Positions 49,962 through 58,978 of a stretch of 62,298 nt of DNA are shown here, one piece after another. Under the pieces are notes generated by a model. The model had not been told where the DNA came from. It did no database searches and was given only the letters and a program-made list of their open reading frames with translations. Position numbers and translations under genes: made by a program. Position 1 is the first letter of the stretch, and each line of letters starts with the position of its first letter. The stretch is from Acidimicrobiales bacterium (GTDB lineage Bacteria > Actinomycetota > Acidimicrobiia > Acidimicrobiales > MedAcidi-G1), in assembly GCA_016845305.1 (NCBI GenBank), contig JAERSW010000088.1, forward strand, positions 1-62,298. The letters are read 5' to 3'.

Positions 49962-51728
49962 TCAGACGTAGTCGGCGTACTTGTCGAGGTGGCGCACCGG
50001 CTTGGACAGGGCGTCCTTGCGGAACGGGTCGCCCAGCTCCTTGGTGCACATGATCTCGATGACCGTCGTGGTGCCCTCGTTCATCTGGGCGTCGACCGCC
50101 GCGGTCAGCGCCGGGCCGACGTCCTCGAGCCTGTCGACGCGGACGCCCTCGGCGCCCATGGCCCGGGCGATCTGCGAGTAGTCCTCGCCGCCCTCGAGCT
50201 CGCCGGCCACGAAGCGGCGACCGTAGAAGTCGACCTGGTTCTTCTTCTCGGCGCCCCACTGGCGGTTGTGGAACACGATCGAGGTGACCGGGATGTCGTG
50301 GCGCACGGCGGTCATGAGCTCGGACATGCTCATCGCCCAGGCGCCGTCGCCCGCGTAGCTGATGGCCGGGCGGTCGGGGGCGGCGGCCTTGGCGCCGATG
50401 ATGGTCGGCAGGGCGTAGCCGCAGTTGCCCCAGCTCATGGGGGCGAAGAACGAGCGGGGCTCCTCGAAGCGCAGGTAGCTGTTGGCCACCGAGTTGATGT
50501 TGCCGATGTCGGTGGACACCATCGCCCGGGCCGGCATGGCCTTCTCGAGCTCGCGCAGGACCTGGCGGGGGTGGAGCCAGCTGCCCTCCTCGCCCTCGGC
50601 CTCGGCGATCATGTCGAGGCTGAAGTCGTCGTTCTCGTGCGTCCACTCGTCGAGCTCGGCCTCCCAGGCGGCCTTCTCGTCCGCGGTGCGCTGGGTGCGC
50701 TCGTCACGGGTGGCGTCGCACGCCAGGGTGCGGTCGGCCAGGCGATCGGTGAGCGCCACGGCCGCGGCGCCGGCGTCGCCGCAGATGCCGACGGAGACCT
50801 TCTTGACGAGGCCCAGCATCTTGTGGTCAGCGTCGACCTGGATGATCTTGGCGTCCTTCGGCCAGTAGTCCATGCCGTGCTGGGGCAGGGTGCCGAACGG
50901 GCCGAGGCGGGTGCCGAGTGCGAGCACCACGTCGGCCTGGGCGATGAGCTTCATGGCCGCCTTGGAGCCCTGGTAGCCGAGCGGGCCGCACCACTGCGGG
51001 TGGCTGGCCGGGAACGAGTCGTTGTGCAGGTAGCTGTTGACCACCGGGCAGCCGAGGCGCTCGGCGAGGGCCACGGCCTCGTCCATGGCGTCGCCCATGA
51101 CCACGCCACCGCCGGCCACCATGACCGGGAACTCGGCCGAGGCGAGCATGTCGGCGGCCTCGTTCAGGCTGGCGTCACCGCCGGGGCCACGGTCGAGGCG
51201 CATGGGCTCGGCGATCTCCACGTCGATGTCGCCGTAGAAGCGGTCGCGGGGGATGTTCAGCTGGGTGGGGCCGATCTCGGACATGGCCCGGTCGAAGCAC
51301 CGTGCGGTGATCTCGGCCATCCGGTTCTCGTTGTTGATGTGGCCCTGGTACTTGACGAACTCCTGGAACATCGGGAGCTGGTTGGCCTCCTGGAAGCCGC
51401 CCAGGCCGATGCCCATGGTGCCGGTCTCCGGGGTGACGATGACGACGGGGCTGTGGGCCCAGAAGGCCGCCGCGATGGCCGTCACGCAGTTGGAGATGCC
51501 GGGGCCGTTCTGGCCGATGACCACGCCGTGGCGTCCGCTGACCCGGGCGTACCCGTCGGCCATGTGGGCGGCGCCCTGCTCGTGGACGACGGGCACCAGG
51601 CGGATGCCGGCCGGGGCGAAGATGTCCATGGCGTCCATGAACGCCGAGCCCATGATGCCGAAGGTGGTGGTGACGCCGTTGGCCACCATCGTCTCGACGA
51701 AGGCCTCGCTGGGGGTCATGCGGGTCAT
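49962..51728 (-). CDS. xsc: Sulfoacetaldehyde acetyltransferase (Xsc)
   Basis: A 588-residue TPP enzyme that closely follows Xsc: the start MTPSEAFVETMVANGV, GSAFMDAMDIFAPAGI, VVHEQGAAHMADGYARVSGRHG with the catalytic Glu, ETGTMGIGLGGFQE and NIPRDRFYGDIDVEI. It turns sulfoacetaldehyde and phosphate into acetyl phosphate and sulfite, the desulfonation step for taurine and isethionate. No pta, taurine dehydrogenase or sulfite oxidase gene is adjacent; cobS lies downstream. A promoter with a central palindrome lies about 90 bp upstream, so regulation by a specific repressor is likely. Confidence 0.93.
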   Translation of the reverse strand: MTRMTPSEAFVETMVANGVTTTFGIMGSAFMDAMDIFAPAGIRLVPVVHEQGAAHMADGYARVSGRHGVVIGQNGPGISNCVTAIAAAFWAHSPVVIVTPETGTMGIGLGGFQEANQLPMFQEFVKYQGHINNENRMAEITARCFDRAMSEIGPTQLNIPRDRFYGDIDVEIAEPMRLDRGPGGDASLNEAADMLASAEFPVMVAGGGVVMGDAMDEAVALAERLGCPVVNSYLHNDSFPASHPQWCGPLGYQGSKAAMKLIAQADVVLALGTRLGPFGTLPQHGMDYWPKDAKIIQVDADHKMLGLVKKVSVGICGDAGAAAVALTDRLADRTLACDATRDERTQRTADEKAAWEAELDEWTHENDDFSLDMIAEAEGEEGSWLHPRQVLRELEKAMPARAMVSTDIGNINSVANSYLRFEEPRSFFAPMSWGNCGYALPTIIGAKAAAPDRPAISYAGDGAWAMSMSELMTAVRHDIPVTSIVFHNRQWGAEKKNQVDFYGRRFVAGELEGGEDYSQIARAMGAEGVRVDRLEDVGPALTAAVDAQMNEGTTTVIEIMCTKELGDPFRKDALSKPVRHLDKYADYV

Positions 51729-51812
51729 GGCGGTGCTCCCGGGGTGGGTCGTTGGTCGTGGATGGTCGCGGGGCCGGCCCGGGTTCGGGGGCGGCGTCCT
51801 CGCGTAAGTGAG

Positions 51813-51841
51813 AGCCTATAACGGATCCGTGAGACTGTCTA
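51813..51841 (-). promoter_or_regulatory. xsc promoter with palindromic operator
   Basis: On the minus strand TAGACA (51836-51841) is followed by a 17-nt spacer and TAGGCT (51813-51818). The spacer contains the perfect 10-bp palindrome ACGGATCCGT (51821-51830), positioned like an operator. The leader to ATG 51728 would be about 80 nt. Confidence 0.45.
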
Positions 51842-51886
51842 GACCGACGCCCGACCGGGCCGGCGACCGGGGGCGGCGACCCCGCC

Positions 51887-51892
51887 TAGCGT
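51887..51892 (+). promoter_or_regulatory. -10 box TAGCGT, leaderless promoter of SDR
   Basis: TAGCGT, 6 nt, then GTG 51899. Confidence 0.45.
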
Positions 51893-51898
51893 GGTGGC

Positions 51899-52591
51899 GT
51901 GTCGACGATCCTGGTGACCGGAGGGACCCGGGGCATCGGCCTGGCCATCGCCCGGGGCCTGCGCGACCGCGGTCACGAGGTGGTGGCCACCGGCGCCCGG
52001 TCCACCCCCGACGACGAGCCGGGGCTGGACTTCGTCCTGGCCGACGTCACCGACGCCGGAGCCGTCGCCGAACTGGCCGACCGGTTCGACCGTCTCGACG
52101 GCCTCGTCAACTCGGCCGGGGTGATCCGGCGGGCCGAGGAGTTCGACCCCGAGGTGTTCACCGAGGTGGTCGACACCAACCTGCTGGGCACCATGCGGAC
52201 CATCACCGCCTGCCGGAGCGCGCTGGCCGCCGCCGGCGGCTCGGTGGTCAACGTGGCCTCCATCCTGTCGCTGTTCGGCAGCGGCTTCGCCCCGGCGTAC
52301 AGCACCTCCAAGGGCGGAATCGCACAGCTCACCAGGTCGCTGGCCGTGGCCTTCGCCGACGACGGCATCCGCGTCAACGCCGTGCTGCCCGGGTGGATCC
52401 GCACTGACATGACCTCGGCACTGCGAGACGCTCCCGAGCGGGAGGCCGACATCCTGGGCCGCACGCCCATGGGCCGCTGGGGCGACGCCGACGAGCTGGT
52501 CGGCCCGGTGGCCTTCCTGCTCGACCCCGACGCCGCCTCGTTCGTGACCGGCACCCTGCTGGTCGCCGACGGCGGCTACAGCTGCCGCTGA
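51899..52591 (+). CDS. Short-chain dehydrogenase/reductase
   Basis: A 230-residue SDR, short for the family, with TGGTRGIG at residue 7, NSAG, S in NVASI and catalytic YSTSK. It starts at GTG 51899, with TAGCGT 6 nt upstream. Divergence from xsc makes a role in making or using sulfonate intermediates possible, for example isethionate oxidation or sulfoacetaldehyde reduction, but nothing in the sequence proves that. It is followed by a toxin-antitoxin pair on the same strand. Confidence 0.85.
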   Translation: MSTILVTGGTRGIGLAIARGLRDRGHEVVATGARSTPDDEPGLDFVLADVTDAGAVAELADRFDRLDGLVNSAGVIRRAEEFDPEVFTEVVDTNLLGTMRTITACRSALAAAGGSVVNVASILSLFGSGFAPAYSTSKGGIAQLTRSLAVAFADDGIRVNAVLPGWIRTDMTSALRDAPEREADILGRTPMGRWGDADELVGPVAFLLDPDAASFVTGTLLVADGGYSCR

Positions 52592-52693
52592 CCATCGCTT
52601 CGCGTGGTCGGCTCGACGACGGGGATCCCGGTCGACGGAGGCCTGGTCGACCGGACTGGGATTCCGGCATTCCCTAGTTGGTCTTCATTCGGA

Positions 52694-52699
52694 TACCAT
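52694..52699 (+). promoter_or_regulatory. -10 box TACCAT, leaderless promoter of the XRE-NTase pair
   Basis: TACCAT, 6 nt, then ATG 52706. Confidence 0.45.
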
Positions 52700-52705
52700 G
52701 ACGGC

Positions 52706-53056
52706 ATGGATGCCGCCGAGGTCCTCCGTCGCTGCCGATCCCGGTCTGGCCACACCCTTCGCTCACTGGCCGAGGCGGCGGGCACCTCGCACTCCACGCT
52801 GTCCGCCTACGAGTCGGCTTCCAAGGTCCCCACGGTGGCCACGCTGGACCGCATCGTCCGGGCCGCCGGCTTCGCCCTCGACGCCGAGCTCGCCGCCCGA
52901 CGGACCGGCACGCCGGGACTCTCCCGCGGTGACGAGTTGGCCGCCGTCCTCCGCCTGGCCGGGACCTTTCCCGCCCGCCACGAGGCCAACCTCGCCTACC
53001 CCCCGTTCCCGACGCCCGCATCGCAGGCGGCCGCATCCACCGAGGCCGGGCCATGA
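52706..53056 (+). CDS. XRE-family helix-turn-helix antitoxin
   Basis: A 116-residue protein with an N-terminal XRE helix-turn-helix (LRSLAEAAGTSHSTLSAYES) and a C-terminal segment that ends AASTEAGP. It overlaps the downstream nucleotidyltransferase gene by ATGA. HTH plus nucleotidyltransferase pairs act as AbiE- or MNT-type toxin-antitoxin modules, in which the HTH protein represses the operon. ATG 52706 is used rather than the long upstream extension because a TACCAT box lies 6 nt before it. Confidence 0.8.
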   Translation: MDAAEVLRRCRSRSGHTLRSLAEAAGTSHSTLSAYESASKVPTVATLDRIVRAAGFALDAELAARRTGTPGLSRGDELAAVLRLAGTFPARHEANLAYPPFPTPASQAAASTEAGP

Positions 53057-53598
53057 GCGACCAGGGAATCGACCTGGTCGACCGGATCGTGGCCATCCAC
53101 CGCTCGCTCGCCAGCGCGCACATCCCCCATGCCTTCGGCGGGGCGTTGGCACTGGCCTGGTGCACCGAACGGGCGCGGGCCACCATCGACATCGACCTCA
53201 ACGTCTTCGTGGCCCACGACGACGCCGACCCGGCGCTGGACGCGCTGCCTCCCGGCGTCGAGGTCGGCGATGCCGAACGGGCCGCCATCGCCACCGAGGG
53301 CCAGACGCGGCTCTGGTGGGACGGCGTCCCGGTCGACGTCTTCTTCGACACCAGCCCGTTCCACGCCGAGGCCGCCAGACGGGCCAGGGTCGAGCGATTC
53401 GGTGACGCCGACGCCGTCCCGTTCCTCGCCTGTCGCGATCTCGCCGTCTTCAAGGCGTTCTTCGACCGCACGAAGGACTGGGCCGACCTCGAGGAGATGG
53501 CGTCGGCCGGGACCCTCGACGTGCCCGCCGTGGTCGCCGAACTGGTCCGCCACCTCGGCGCCGACGATCCGAGGGTGGTGCGGCTTCTCTCCCTCTGA
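53053..53598 (+). CDS. AbiEii-like nucleotidyltransferase toxin
   Basis: A 181-residue protein with the nucleotidyltransferase signature FGGALALAW followed by RATIDIDLNVF, matching the GG and D-x-D of AbiEii/MNT-like enzymes, plus a later RDLAVFKAFFDRTKDWADLEE. As a toxin it would add nucleotides to tRNA or another target and stop growth until the paired XRE protein is present. It is coupled to the antitoxin by a 4-nt overlap. Function is inferred from the pair. Confidence 0.75.
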   Translation: MSDQGIDLVDRIVAIHRSLASAHIPHAFGGALALAWCTERARATIDIDLNVFVAHDDADPALDALPPGVEVGDAERAAIATEGQTRLWWDGVPVDVFFDTSPFHAEAARRARVERFGDADAVPFLACRDLAVFKAFFDRTKDWADLEEMASAGTLDVPAVVAELVRHLGADDPRVVRLLSL

Positions 53599-53612
53599 CC
53601 GGGCGGGTCCCG

Positions 53613-54482
53613 TCAGCCGGGTGGGTCGGGGAGTCCGGGGGTGCGGTGGCCGTCGTCGCTCCACAGGATCGGGAAGTCGGCCTCGTCCATGGTGTCGTCA
53701 TCGGAGCGGGCGTACCGGGTGTAGATCGGCCCGTTGCCCTCGCCGAACCCCGGTCGGTGGAACCGAGCCTCGCTGCTGGCGCAGTGCAGGACCAGCGTCC
53801 GACGGTGCGCCCCGGTCCGGTTGGCGTCCGATCCGTGCCACGTCCAGCCGTGGTGGAACGACCCGCCACCGGCCGGCACCTCGACCGGGACCACCTCGGG
53901 GTCGATGCCCTCGTCGGCCGCCGCGGCCGCCATCGGCGCCCGGTGGTCGTCCGGAGCGTGGAACTCCATGGGCGGCTCGGCCCCGGTCGCCCACCGGTGC
54001 GACCCCCGGGTGAACTCGACGGTCCCGCCCGTCGCGGTGGTGTCGTCCAGGGCGATCCAGCAGGTGGCCATCTCCTGCGGCCGGTACCACCCCAGGTAGG
54101 CGTTGTCCCGGTGGAACCCCACCGACCGGGCCTCGGGCGGCTTCCACAGCACGTTGTCCTGGATGATCCGCGCACCGGGCCAGCCGGCCAGACGGGCCAA
54201 CGCCTCCCCCAGCGCCGGGTCCAGGACCACCGACGCCACGAGGCGGTCGGCCTTCCACCCGTTGCAGAGCTGCCGGGTCAACGTCGGATCCCCGGTCCCC
54301 TCCTGCCAGTTGACCTCGTCGGGTGCCACGCCCGTCTCGAAGTCGCCGCGGAACAACCGGTCGAACCGGTCGTGCAGCGAGGCGACCACGTCGTCGCCGA
54401 CCAGGCGCTCGACGGTGGCGAAGCCGTCGGCCTCGAATGCCTCCGCGACCCCCGTCGCCACGACGTCTCCGACCGGCGGCAC
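53613..54482 (-). CDS. Phytanoyl-CoA dioxygenase (PhyH) family protein
   Basis: A 289-residue Fe(II)/2-oxoglutarate enzyme with ligands His124-x-Asp126 in FHRDNAY and His216 in TWHGSDANR, the latter followed by the 2OG-binding Arg. It hydroxylates an aliphatic carbon of an unknown substrate. It does not carry the EctD block FETWH that marks ectoine 5-hydroxylase, although it shares an operon with the ectoine hydrolase gene. GTG 54482 lies 2 bp after the end of the M20 gene. Confidence 0.8.
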   Translation of the reverse strand: MPPVGDVVATGVAEAFEADGFATVERLVGDDVVASLHDRFDRLFRGDFETGVAPDEVNWQEGTGDPTLTRQLCNGWKADRLVASVVLDPALGEALARLAGWPGARIIQDNVLWKPPEARSVGFHRDNAYLGWYRPQEMATCWIALDDTTATGGTVEFTRGSHRWATGAEPPMEFHAPDDHRAPMAAAAADEGIDPEVVPVEVPAGGGSFHHGWTWHGSDANRTGAHRRTLVLHCASSEARFHRPGFGEGNGPIYTRYARSDDDTMDEADFPILWSDDGHRTPGLPDPPG

Positions 54483-54484
54483 GG

Positions 54485-55651
54485 TCAGTCCCTCAGGACG
54501 CCGGCCAGGCGGGTCAGCACCTCCAGGCACGCCTCGAGGTCGGCCACCTCGACGAACTCGTCGGGCCGGTGGGCCACGGCGATGTCGCCCGGCCCCCACA
54601 CCACCGACGGGATGCCCGCCGCCTGGTACAACCCGGCCTCGGTGCCGTAGGCCACCACCCCCGTCGGCGGGTCGCCGTCCAGCAGCGACCGCATCAGGGC
54701 GATGGCCGGCGAGCCCTCGTCCCACTCCAGGCCGTCGATCTCGCACACCACCTCGGTCTCGATGGCGGCACCCGGGTGCACGGTGCGCATCTCGGCCAGC
54801 AGGTCGGCCTCGACGGCAGCCATGCGTTCCTTCACGAAGCCGGCGTCGGTGCCCTGCACGGGGCGCATCTCCCACTCGAAGGCACAGTCAGCGGCCACCG
54901 TGCACCGGGCCAGGCCCCCGCCGACCACGCCCACGTTGGTGGTGGTGTACGGCGGCTCGAACCGGCTGTCGGCCGGCGCCCGGTCGGCCAGCTCGCCGGC
55001 CAGGCCCAGCAGCCCGCCGATCCAGCGGGTGGCGTGGTGCACGGCACTGACCGCCTCGGTGGGGCGCGAGCTGTGTCCGTTCATGCCCGTCACCGTGGTC
55101 GTGTACTCGTAGCAGCCCTTGTGGGCGCCGACGACCTGCAGGCCGGTCGGCTCGCCGACGATGGCCGACGCCGGTCGGGGGTGGTCGCCGAGCGAGTCGA
55201 TGAGGATCGGGGCGCCGTGGAAGCCGTCCTCCTCGTCGAAGGTGAGCGCCACGTGGACGGGTCGCACCAGGTCGAGGGCTGCGAAGCGGGGGACGAGGGC
55301 CAGCACGCAGGCCACGAACCCCTTCATGTCGGCGGTGCCGCGTCCGTACACCCGGTCGCCGACCCGGGTGGCGGTGAACGGTGGGGTGGCCCAGTCGGCC
55401 GGGTCGACGGGCACGACGTCGCTGTGGCCGGCCAGCATGATCCCGCCGTCGACGGCCGGGCCGATGGTGGCGAACAGGTTGGCCTTCGTCCCCGTCTCGT
55501 CGTGGGTCAGGGCGATGTCGGTGCAATGCGGCCGCAGGTACGCCACCACGTGGTCGATGAGGTCGACGTTCGGGGTCAGCGCGACCGAGTCGAAGGCCAC
55601 CAGCTCGTCGAGCAGGGCCAACACCCCATCGATGGGGGGCGGGGCGACCAT
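54485..55651 (-). CDS. M20 (ArgE/DapE/ACY1) metallohydrolase
   Basis: A 388-residue M20 peptidase-fold deacylase. The metal and catalytic residues are in HSDVVPVD, GRGTADMKGF, EEDG (the catalytic Glu pair) and the late VVWGPGDIAVAHRPDE. Such enzymes remove the acyl group from N-acetyl-ornithine or similar amino acids. Following ectoine hydrolase, the natural substrate is N-acetyl-2,4-diaminobutyrate, which in proteobacteria is handled by an unrelated DoeB/AspA-type enzyme. That would be a non-orthologous replacement (inference). Confidence 0.85.
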   Translation of the reverse strand: MVAPPPIDGVLALLDELVAFDSVALTPNVDLIDHVVAYLRPHCTDIALTHDETGTKANLFATIGPAVDGGIMLAGHSDVVPVDPADWATPPFTATRVGDRVYGRGTADMKGFVACVLALVPRFAALDLVRPVHVALTFDEEDGFHGAPILIDSLGDHPRPASAIVGEPTGLQVVGAHKGCYEYTTTVTGMNGHSSRPTEAVSAVHHATRWIGGLLGLAGELADRAPADSRFEPPYTTTNVGVVGGGLARCTVAADCAFEWEMRPVQGTDAGFVKERMAAVEADLLAEMRTVHPGAAIETEVVCEIDGLEWDEGSPAIALMRSLLDGDPPTGVVAYGTEAGLYQAAGIPSVVWGPGDIAVAHRPDEFVEVADLEACLEVLTRLAGVLRD

Positions 55652-55660
55652 GGCGTCCGC

Positions 55661-56845
55661 TCAGCCCTTCACGTGGATGCCGCGGGACACATCGGCCAGC
55701 GGCTCGCCGGGCCCGTCCTCGACGATCACGAAGCTCTCGGTGATCTCGAGGCCCCAAGTGTCCATCCACAGTCCCGGCATGAAGTGGAAGGTCATGCCCG
55801 GCTTGAACACCGAGTCGTCGGTGTCGCGCAGCGAGATGGTCCGCTCCCCCCAGTCCGGCGGGTAGCTGATGCCGATCGGGTAGCCGCAGCGGCCCTCCTT
55901 GTGGAAGCCGGCGTCCTCCATGACCGAGTAGAAGCGTCGGGCCATGTCGCCGGCCCGGCTGCCGGCCCGGGCCGCATCGAGGCCGGCGTCGAGGGCGTCC
56001 AGCACCGCCTTCTCGGCCCGGCGCATGTCGTCGGGCGGCGTCCCCAGGAAGGTGGTCCGGCACAGCGGGAGCTGGTAGCGGCGGTGGGCGCCGGCGATCT
56101 CGAAGAACGTGCCCTCGCCGGTCTTCAGCGGCTTGTCGTCCCAGGTCAGGTGGGGTGCCGAGGCGTCCTCGCCGGTGGGAAGCATGGGTACGAACGCCGG
56201 GTAGTCGCCGCCGAACTCGTCGGTGCCGGACACGCCGGTGGCGTAGATCTCGGCCACCAGGTCGCACTTGCGCATCCCCGGCTCGATGACCTCGCGGATG
56301 CGGGCGTGCATGCGCTCCACGATCCGGGCCCCCCGCCGCATGTAGACGAGCTCCTGCGGCGACTTGACGCCCCGCTGCCAGTTGACGAGCGCCGTGGCGT
56401 CGACCACGTCGGCGTCGGGCAGACCGACGCACAGGTGCTGGTGCGACGCCGCCGAGTAGTAGTAGTTGTCGAGCTCCACGCCGATGCGGGCCGAGCCGTG
56501 GCCCATCCCGTCGAGCAGTCCGGCCAGCTGGCCGAAGGCGTGCTTCTCGGTCGACATGACGTGGTCGTCGGAGTAGTCGAGGATGCGGGCGTCGTCCATG
56601 TAGACGGTGCGCCGGGCGCCGTTAGCGTCCATGCGACGGCCCCACCACCACGGCTCGCCCTCGTGGGTGACGATGACGGCCTGCGGGGTGTAGAAGGACC
56701 AGCCGTCGTAGCCGGTCAACCACGACATGTTGGACGGGTCGGCGGCGACGAGGACCTCGATGCCGCGTGCCTCCATCGAGGCGCGCACCTTGGCCAGGCG
56801 TTCGGCGTACTCGGCTCGACTGAACGGGAGCTCGACGTCGGGCAT
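55661..56845 (-). CDS. doeA: Ectoine hydrolase DoeA (M24 family)
   Basis: A 394-residue creatinase/M24-fold protein. ADPSNMSWLTGYDGWSFY near residue 35 and YPIGISYPPDWGERTISLRD near 315-335 are, to my knowledge, characteristic of DoeA/EutD. The canonical M24 metal ligands appear lost: the DxG segment reads EIAGAHRRYQLPLCRT and the GHG histidine is Tyr. Creatinase-like, metal-free hydrolysis of the ectoine ring to N-acetyl-2,4-diaminobutyrate is therefore expected. A strong AGGAGGAGGG ribosome-binding site precedes ATG 56845. It diverges from a GntR regulator across a minisatellite. Confidence 0.88.
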   Translation of the reverse strand: MPDVELPFSRAEYAERLAKVRASMEARGIEVLVAADPSNMSWLTGYDGWSFYTPQAVIVTHEGEPWWWGRRMDANGARRTVYMDDARILDYSDDHVMSTEKHAFGQLAGLLDGMGHGSARIGVELDNYYYSAASHQHLCVGLPDADVVDATALVNWQRGVKSPQELVYMRRGARIVERMHARIREVIEPGMRKCDLVAEIYATGVSGTDEFGGDYPAFVPMLPTGEDASAPHLTWDDKPLKTGEGTFFEIAGAHRRYQLPLCRTTFLGTPPDDMRRAEKAVLDALDAGLDAARAGSRAGDMARRFYSVMEDAGFHKEGRCGYPIGISYPPDWGERTISLRDTDDSVFKPGMTFHFMPGLWMDTWGLEITESFVIVEDGPGEPLADVSRGIHVKG

Positions 56846-56959
56846 GGTCCCTCCTCCTCGGCCCGTCCGGGCCGCGACCCGCGGAGGTTAGACCCGTCCG
56901 TCATCGCCGGGGAACGAGGCGGCCGGACCGGACCGGCCGTTCACGAGCGGGGCGGCCCA

Positions 56960-57063
56960 CGATGGCGGCCCAGGACGGTGGCCTGGGAGATTGGCCTGGG
57001 AGATTGGCCTGGAATGGTGGTCCGGGATGGTGGCCTGGAATGGTGGTCCGGGATGGTGGCCTG
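56960..57063. repeat. 13-bp minisatellite in the doeA/gntR intergenic region
   Basis: Eight consecutive 13-bp units (consensus about GGGATGGTGGCCT) run from 56960 to 57063. Units 3-4 are identical (GGGAGATTGGCCT), and units 5-8 are an exact duplicated dimer of GGAATGGTGGTCC and GGGATGGTGGCCT. It occupies most of the 279-bp gap between divergent genes. Confidence 0.75.
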
Positions 57064-57108
57064 CCCCATGGCGGATGATTTGTCCGTGCATTATCGGAGG
57101 CAGTCGGC

Positions 57109-57114
57109 TACCGT
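57109..57114 (+). promoter_or_regulatory. -10 box TACCGT of the GntR gene
   Basis: TACCGT ends 10 nt before ATG 57125. CTACCGTGCG is identical to the sequence before the GTG at 61702. Confidence 0.45.
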
Positions 57115-57124
57115 GCGGACGACC

Positions 57125-57920
<796 letters not shown>

Positions 57921-57965
57921 AACACGGCCACGCGGTCCCCGACCGAACGAGAAGGCGAGACACCG

Positions 57966-58445
57966 ATGTTCGACGTCCTCCCCGACCGGGTGCCCTGGTA
58001 CCTGGTCGGCCCCGGCCTCGGCCTGCTGATCGTGGCCCTCTTCCTGATCGCCAACCAGCCCCTCGGGGCCAGCGGCGCCTACGTCCAGACCGGCCTCGCC
58101 CTGCGACGACGTCCCGGCGTCGCGGCATGGCGCGTCTGGTACTTCGTCGGCATGTTCGTCGGTGGCGTCCTCGCCACCCGCGTCCTGCGCGCCGGAGACG
58201 GCACCCGGTCCGGATACGACGCCCTCCGGGAGGTGCTCCCCCTGGCCGCCGTGGTTCCCGTGGTGCTCCTCGGCTCGATCCTCCTGGGCTATGGCGCCGG
58301 GATGGCGGGCGGGTGCACCTCGGGGCACGGAATGTGCGGCACGGCGCAGCGTTCGCCGGCCAGCCTGGCCGTGACCGCGACGTTCATGGTGGTGGCGGTC
58401 GCCGTCACGTTCGTCTTGCGGCTGGCCACGGGAGGCGACCTGTGA
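57966..58445 (+). CDS. YeeE/YedE sulfur-transport half-protein
   Basis: A 159-residue membrane protein with four hydrophobic segments and the signature GAGMAGGCTSGHGMCG, whose cysteines mark YeeE/YedE (TsuA-like thiosulfate or sulfur-compound) transporters. It is half the length of a full YeeE and is coupled by a 4-nt overlap to a second half, so the two probably form one transporter. Its operon encodes SulP and a persulfide dioxygenase-rhodanese, indicating sulfur import or export. Confidence 0.85.
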   Translation: MFDVLPDRVPWYLVGPGLGLLIVALFLIANQPLGASGAYVQTGLALRRRPGVAAWRVWYFVGMFVGGVLATRVLRAGDGTRSGYDALREVLPLAAVVPVVLLGSILLGYGAGMAGGCTSGHGMCGTAQRSPASLAVTATFMVVAVAVTFVLRLATGGDL

Positions 58446-58897
58446 GGCTGAACCTGGTCGGGCTCGCCGCCGGAACGCTGTTCGGTGGCCTCCTGGGCGC
58501 CGCCCGACTCCACGAGTACGACACAATCCACGCCATGCTGCGTCTGGACGAGCCGGACGTCTTCCTCCTGATGGCCTCGGCGATCGCCGTGTCGGCCCCC
58601 CTGCTCTGGTTGGCCGAACGACGCCAGGGCCTCCGGACCCCGTTGGGAGGCCGATTCCACCTCTCGAGGTCCCGTCCGGGCCGCAACCACGTGATGGGCG
58701 GCGCCCTCTTCGGGGTCGGATGGGCAGTCGCCGGGACGTGTCCGGCGCCGGCCCTCGTCATGGTCAGTTCCGGCGCGTGGTTGGGGCTGGTGGCGATCCC
58801 GGGGATCTTCCTCGGCCTGCACCTCGCCCAGTCGGGGTCGGCCCTCGACGGCCGACCGGGGTCCGACGGCGAGCACCGGACGACCGTGGACGCCTGA
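58442..58897 (+). CDS. YeeE/YedE sulfur-transport second half-protein
   Basis: A 151-residue membrane protein with GVGWAVAGTCPAPAL, the second-half YeeE/YedE signature with its Cys. It starts at GTG 58442, overlapping the first half by 4 nt. Split YedE pairs are common and presumably assemble. The C-terminal 20 residues are hydrophilic. Confidence 0.85.
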   Translation: MRLNLVGLAAGTLFGGLLGAARLHEYDTIHAMLRLDEPDVFLLMASAIAVSAPLLWLAERRQGLRTPLGGRFHLSRSRPGRNHVMGGALFGVGWAVAGTCPAPALVMVSSGAWLGLVAIPGIFLGLHLAQSGSALDGRPGSDGEHRTTVDA

Positions 58898-58942
58898 CCT
58901 CGACCAGCCAGCGGCGTCGTCGCCCCTCCGATGGGGGACGGG

Positions 58943-58971
58943 TTGACGGCCACCAGATAGGTCCGTACATT
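58943..58971 (+). promoter_or_regulatory. SulP promoter (TTGACG, 17 nt, TACATT), leaderless
   Basis: TTGACG (58943-58948), a 17-nt spacer, TACATT (58966-58971), then 7 nt to ATG 58979. It gives SulP and the CstB-like gene a start of their own. GTCCGTACATTAC here matches GTCCGTGCATTAT at 57082-57094. Confidence 0.55.
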
Positions 58972-58978
58972 ACACTCC

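Noticed and set aside
53613-54482. Ectoine 5-hydroxylase (EctD) for the PhyH gene beside doeA
   Set aside because: The Fe-ligand segment is FHRDNAY and lacks the EctD block; only the PhyH family is supported.
56960-57063. Possible CRISPR array
   Set aside because: Units are 13 bp and contiguous with no spacers, and no cas genes are present.
54323-57124. Long plus-strand open frame running into the GntR gene
   Set aside because: It is antisense to the M20 and doeA genes and through the minisatellite; the GntR domain and its -10 box place the real start at 57125.
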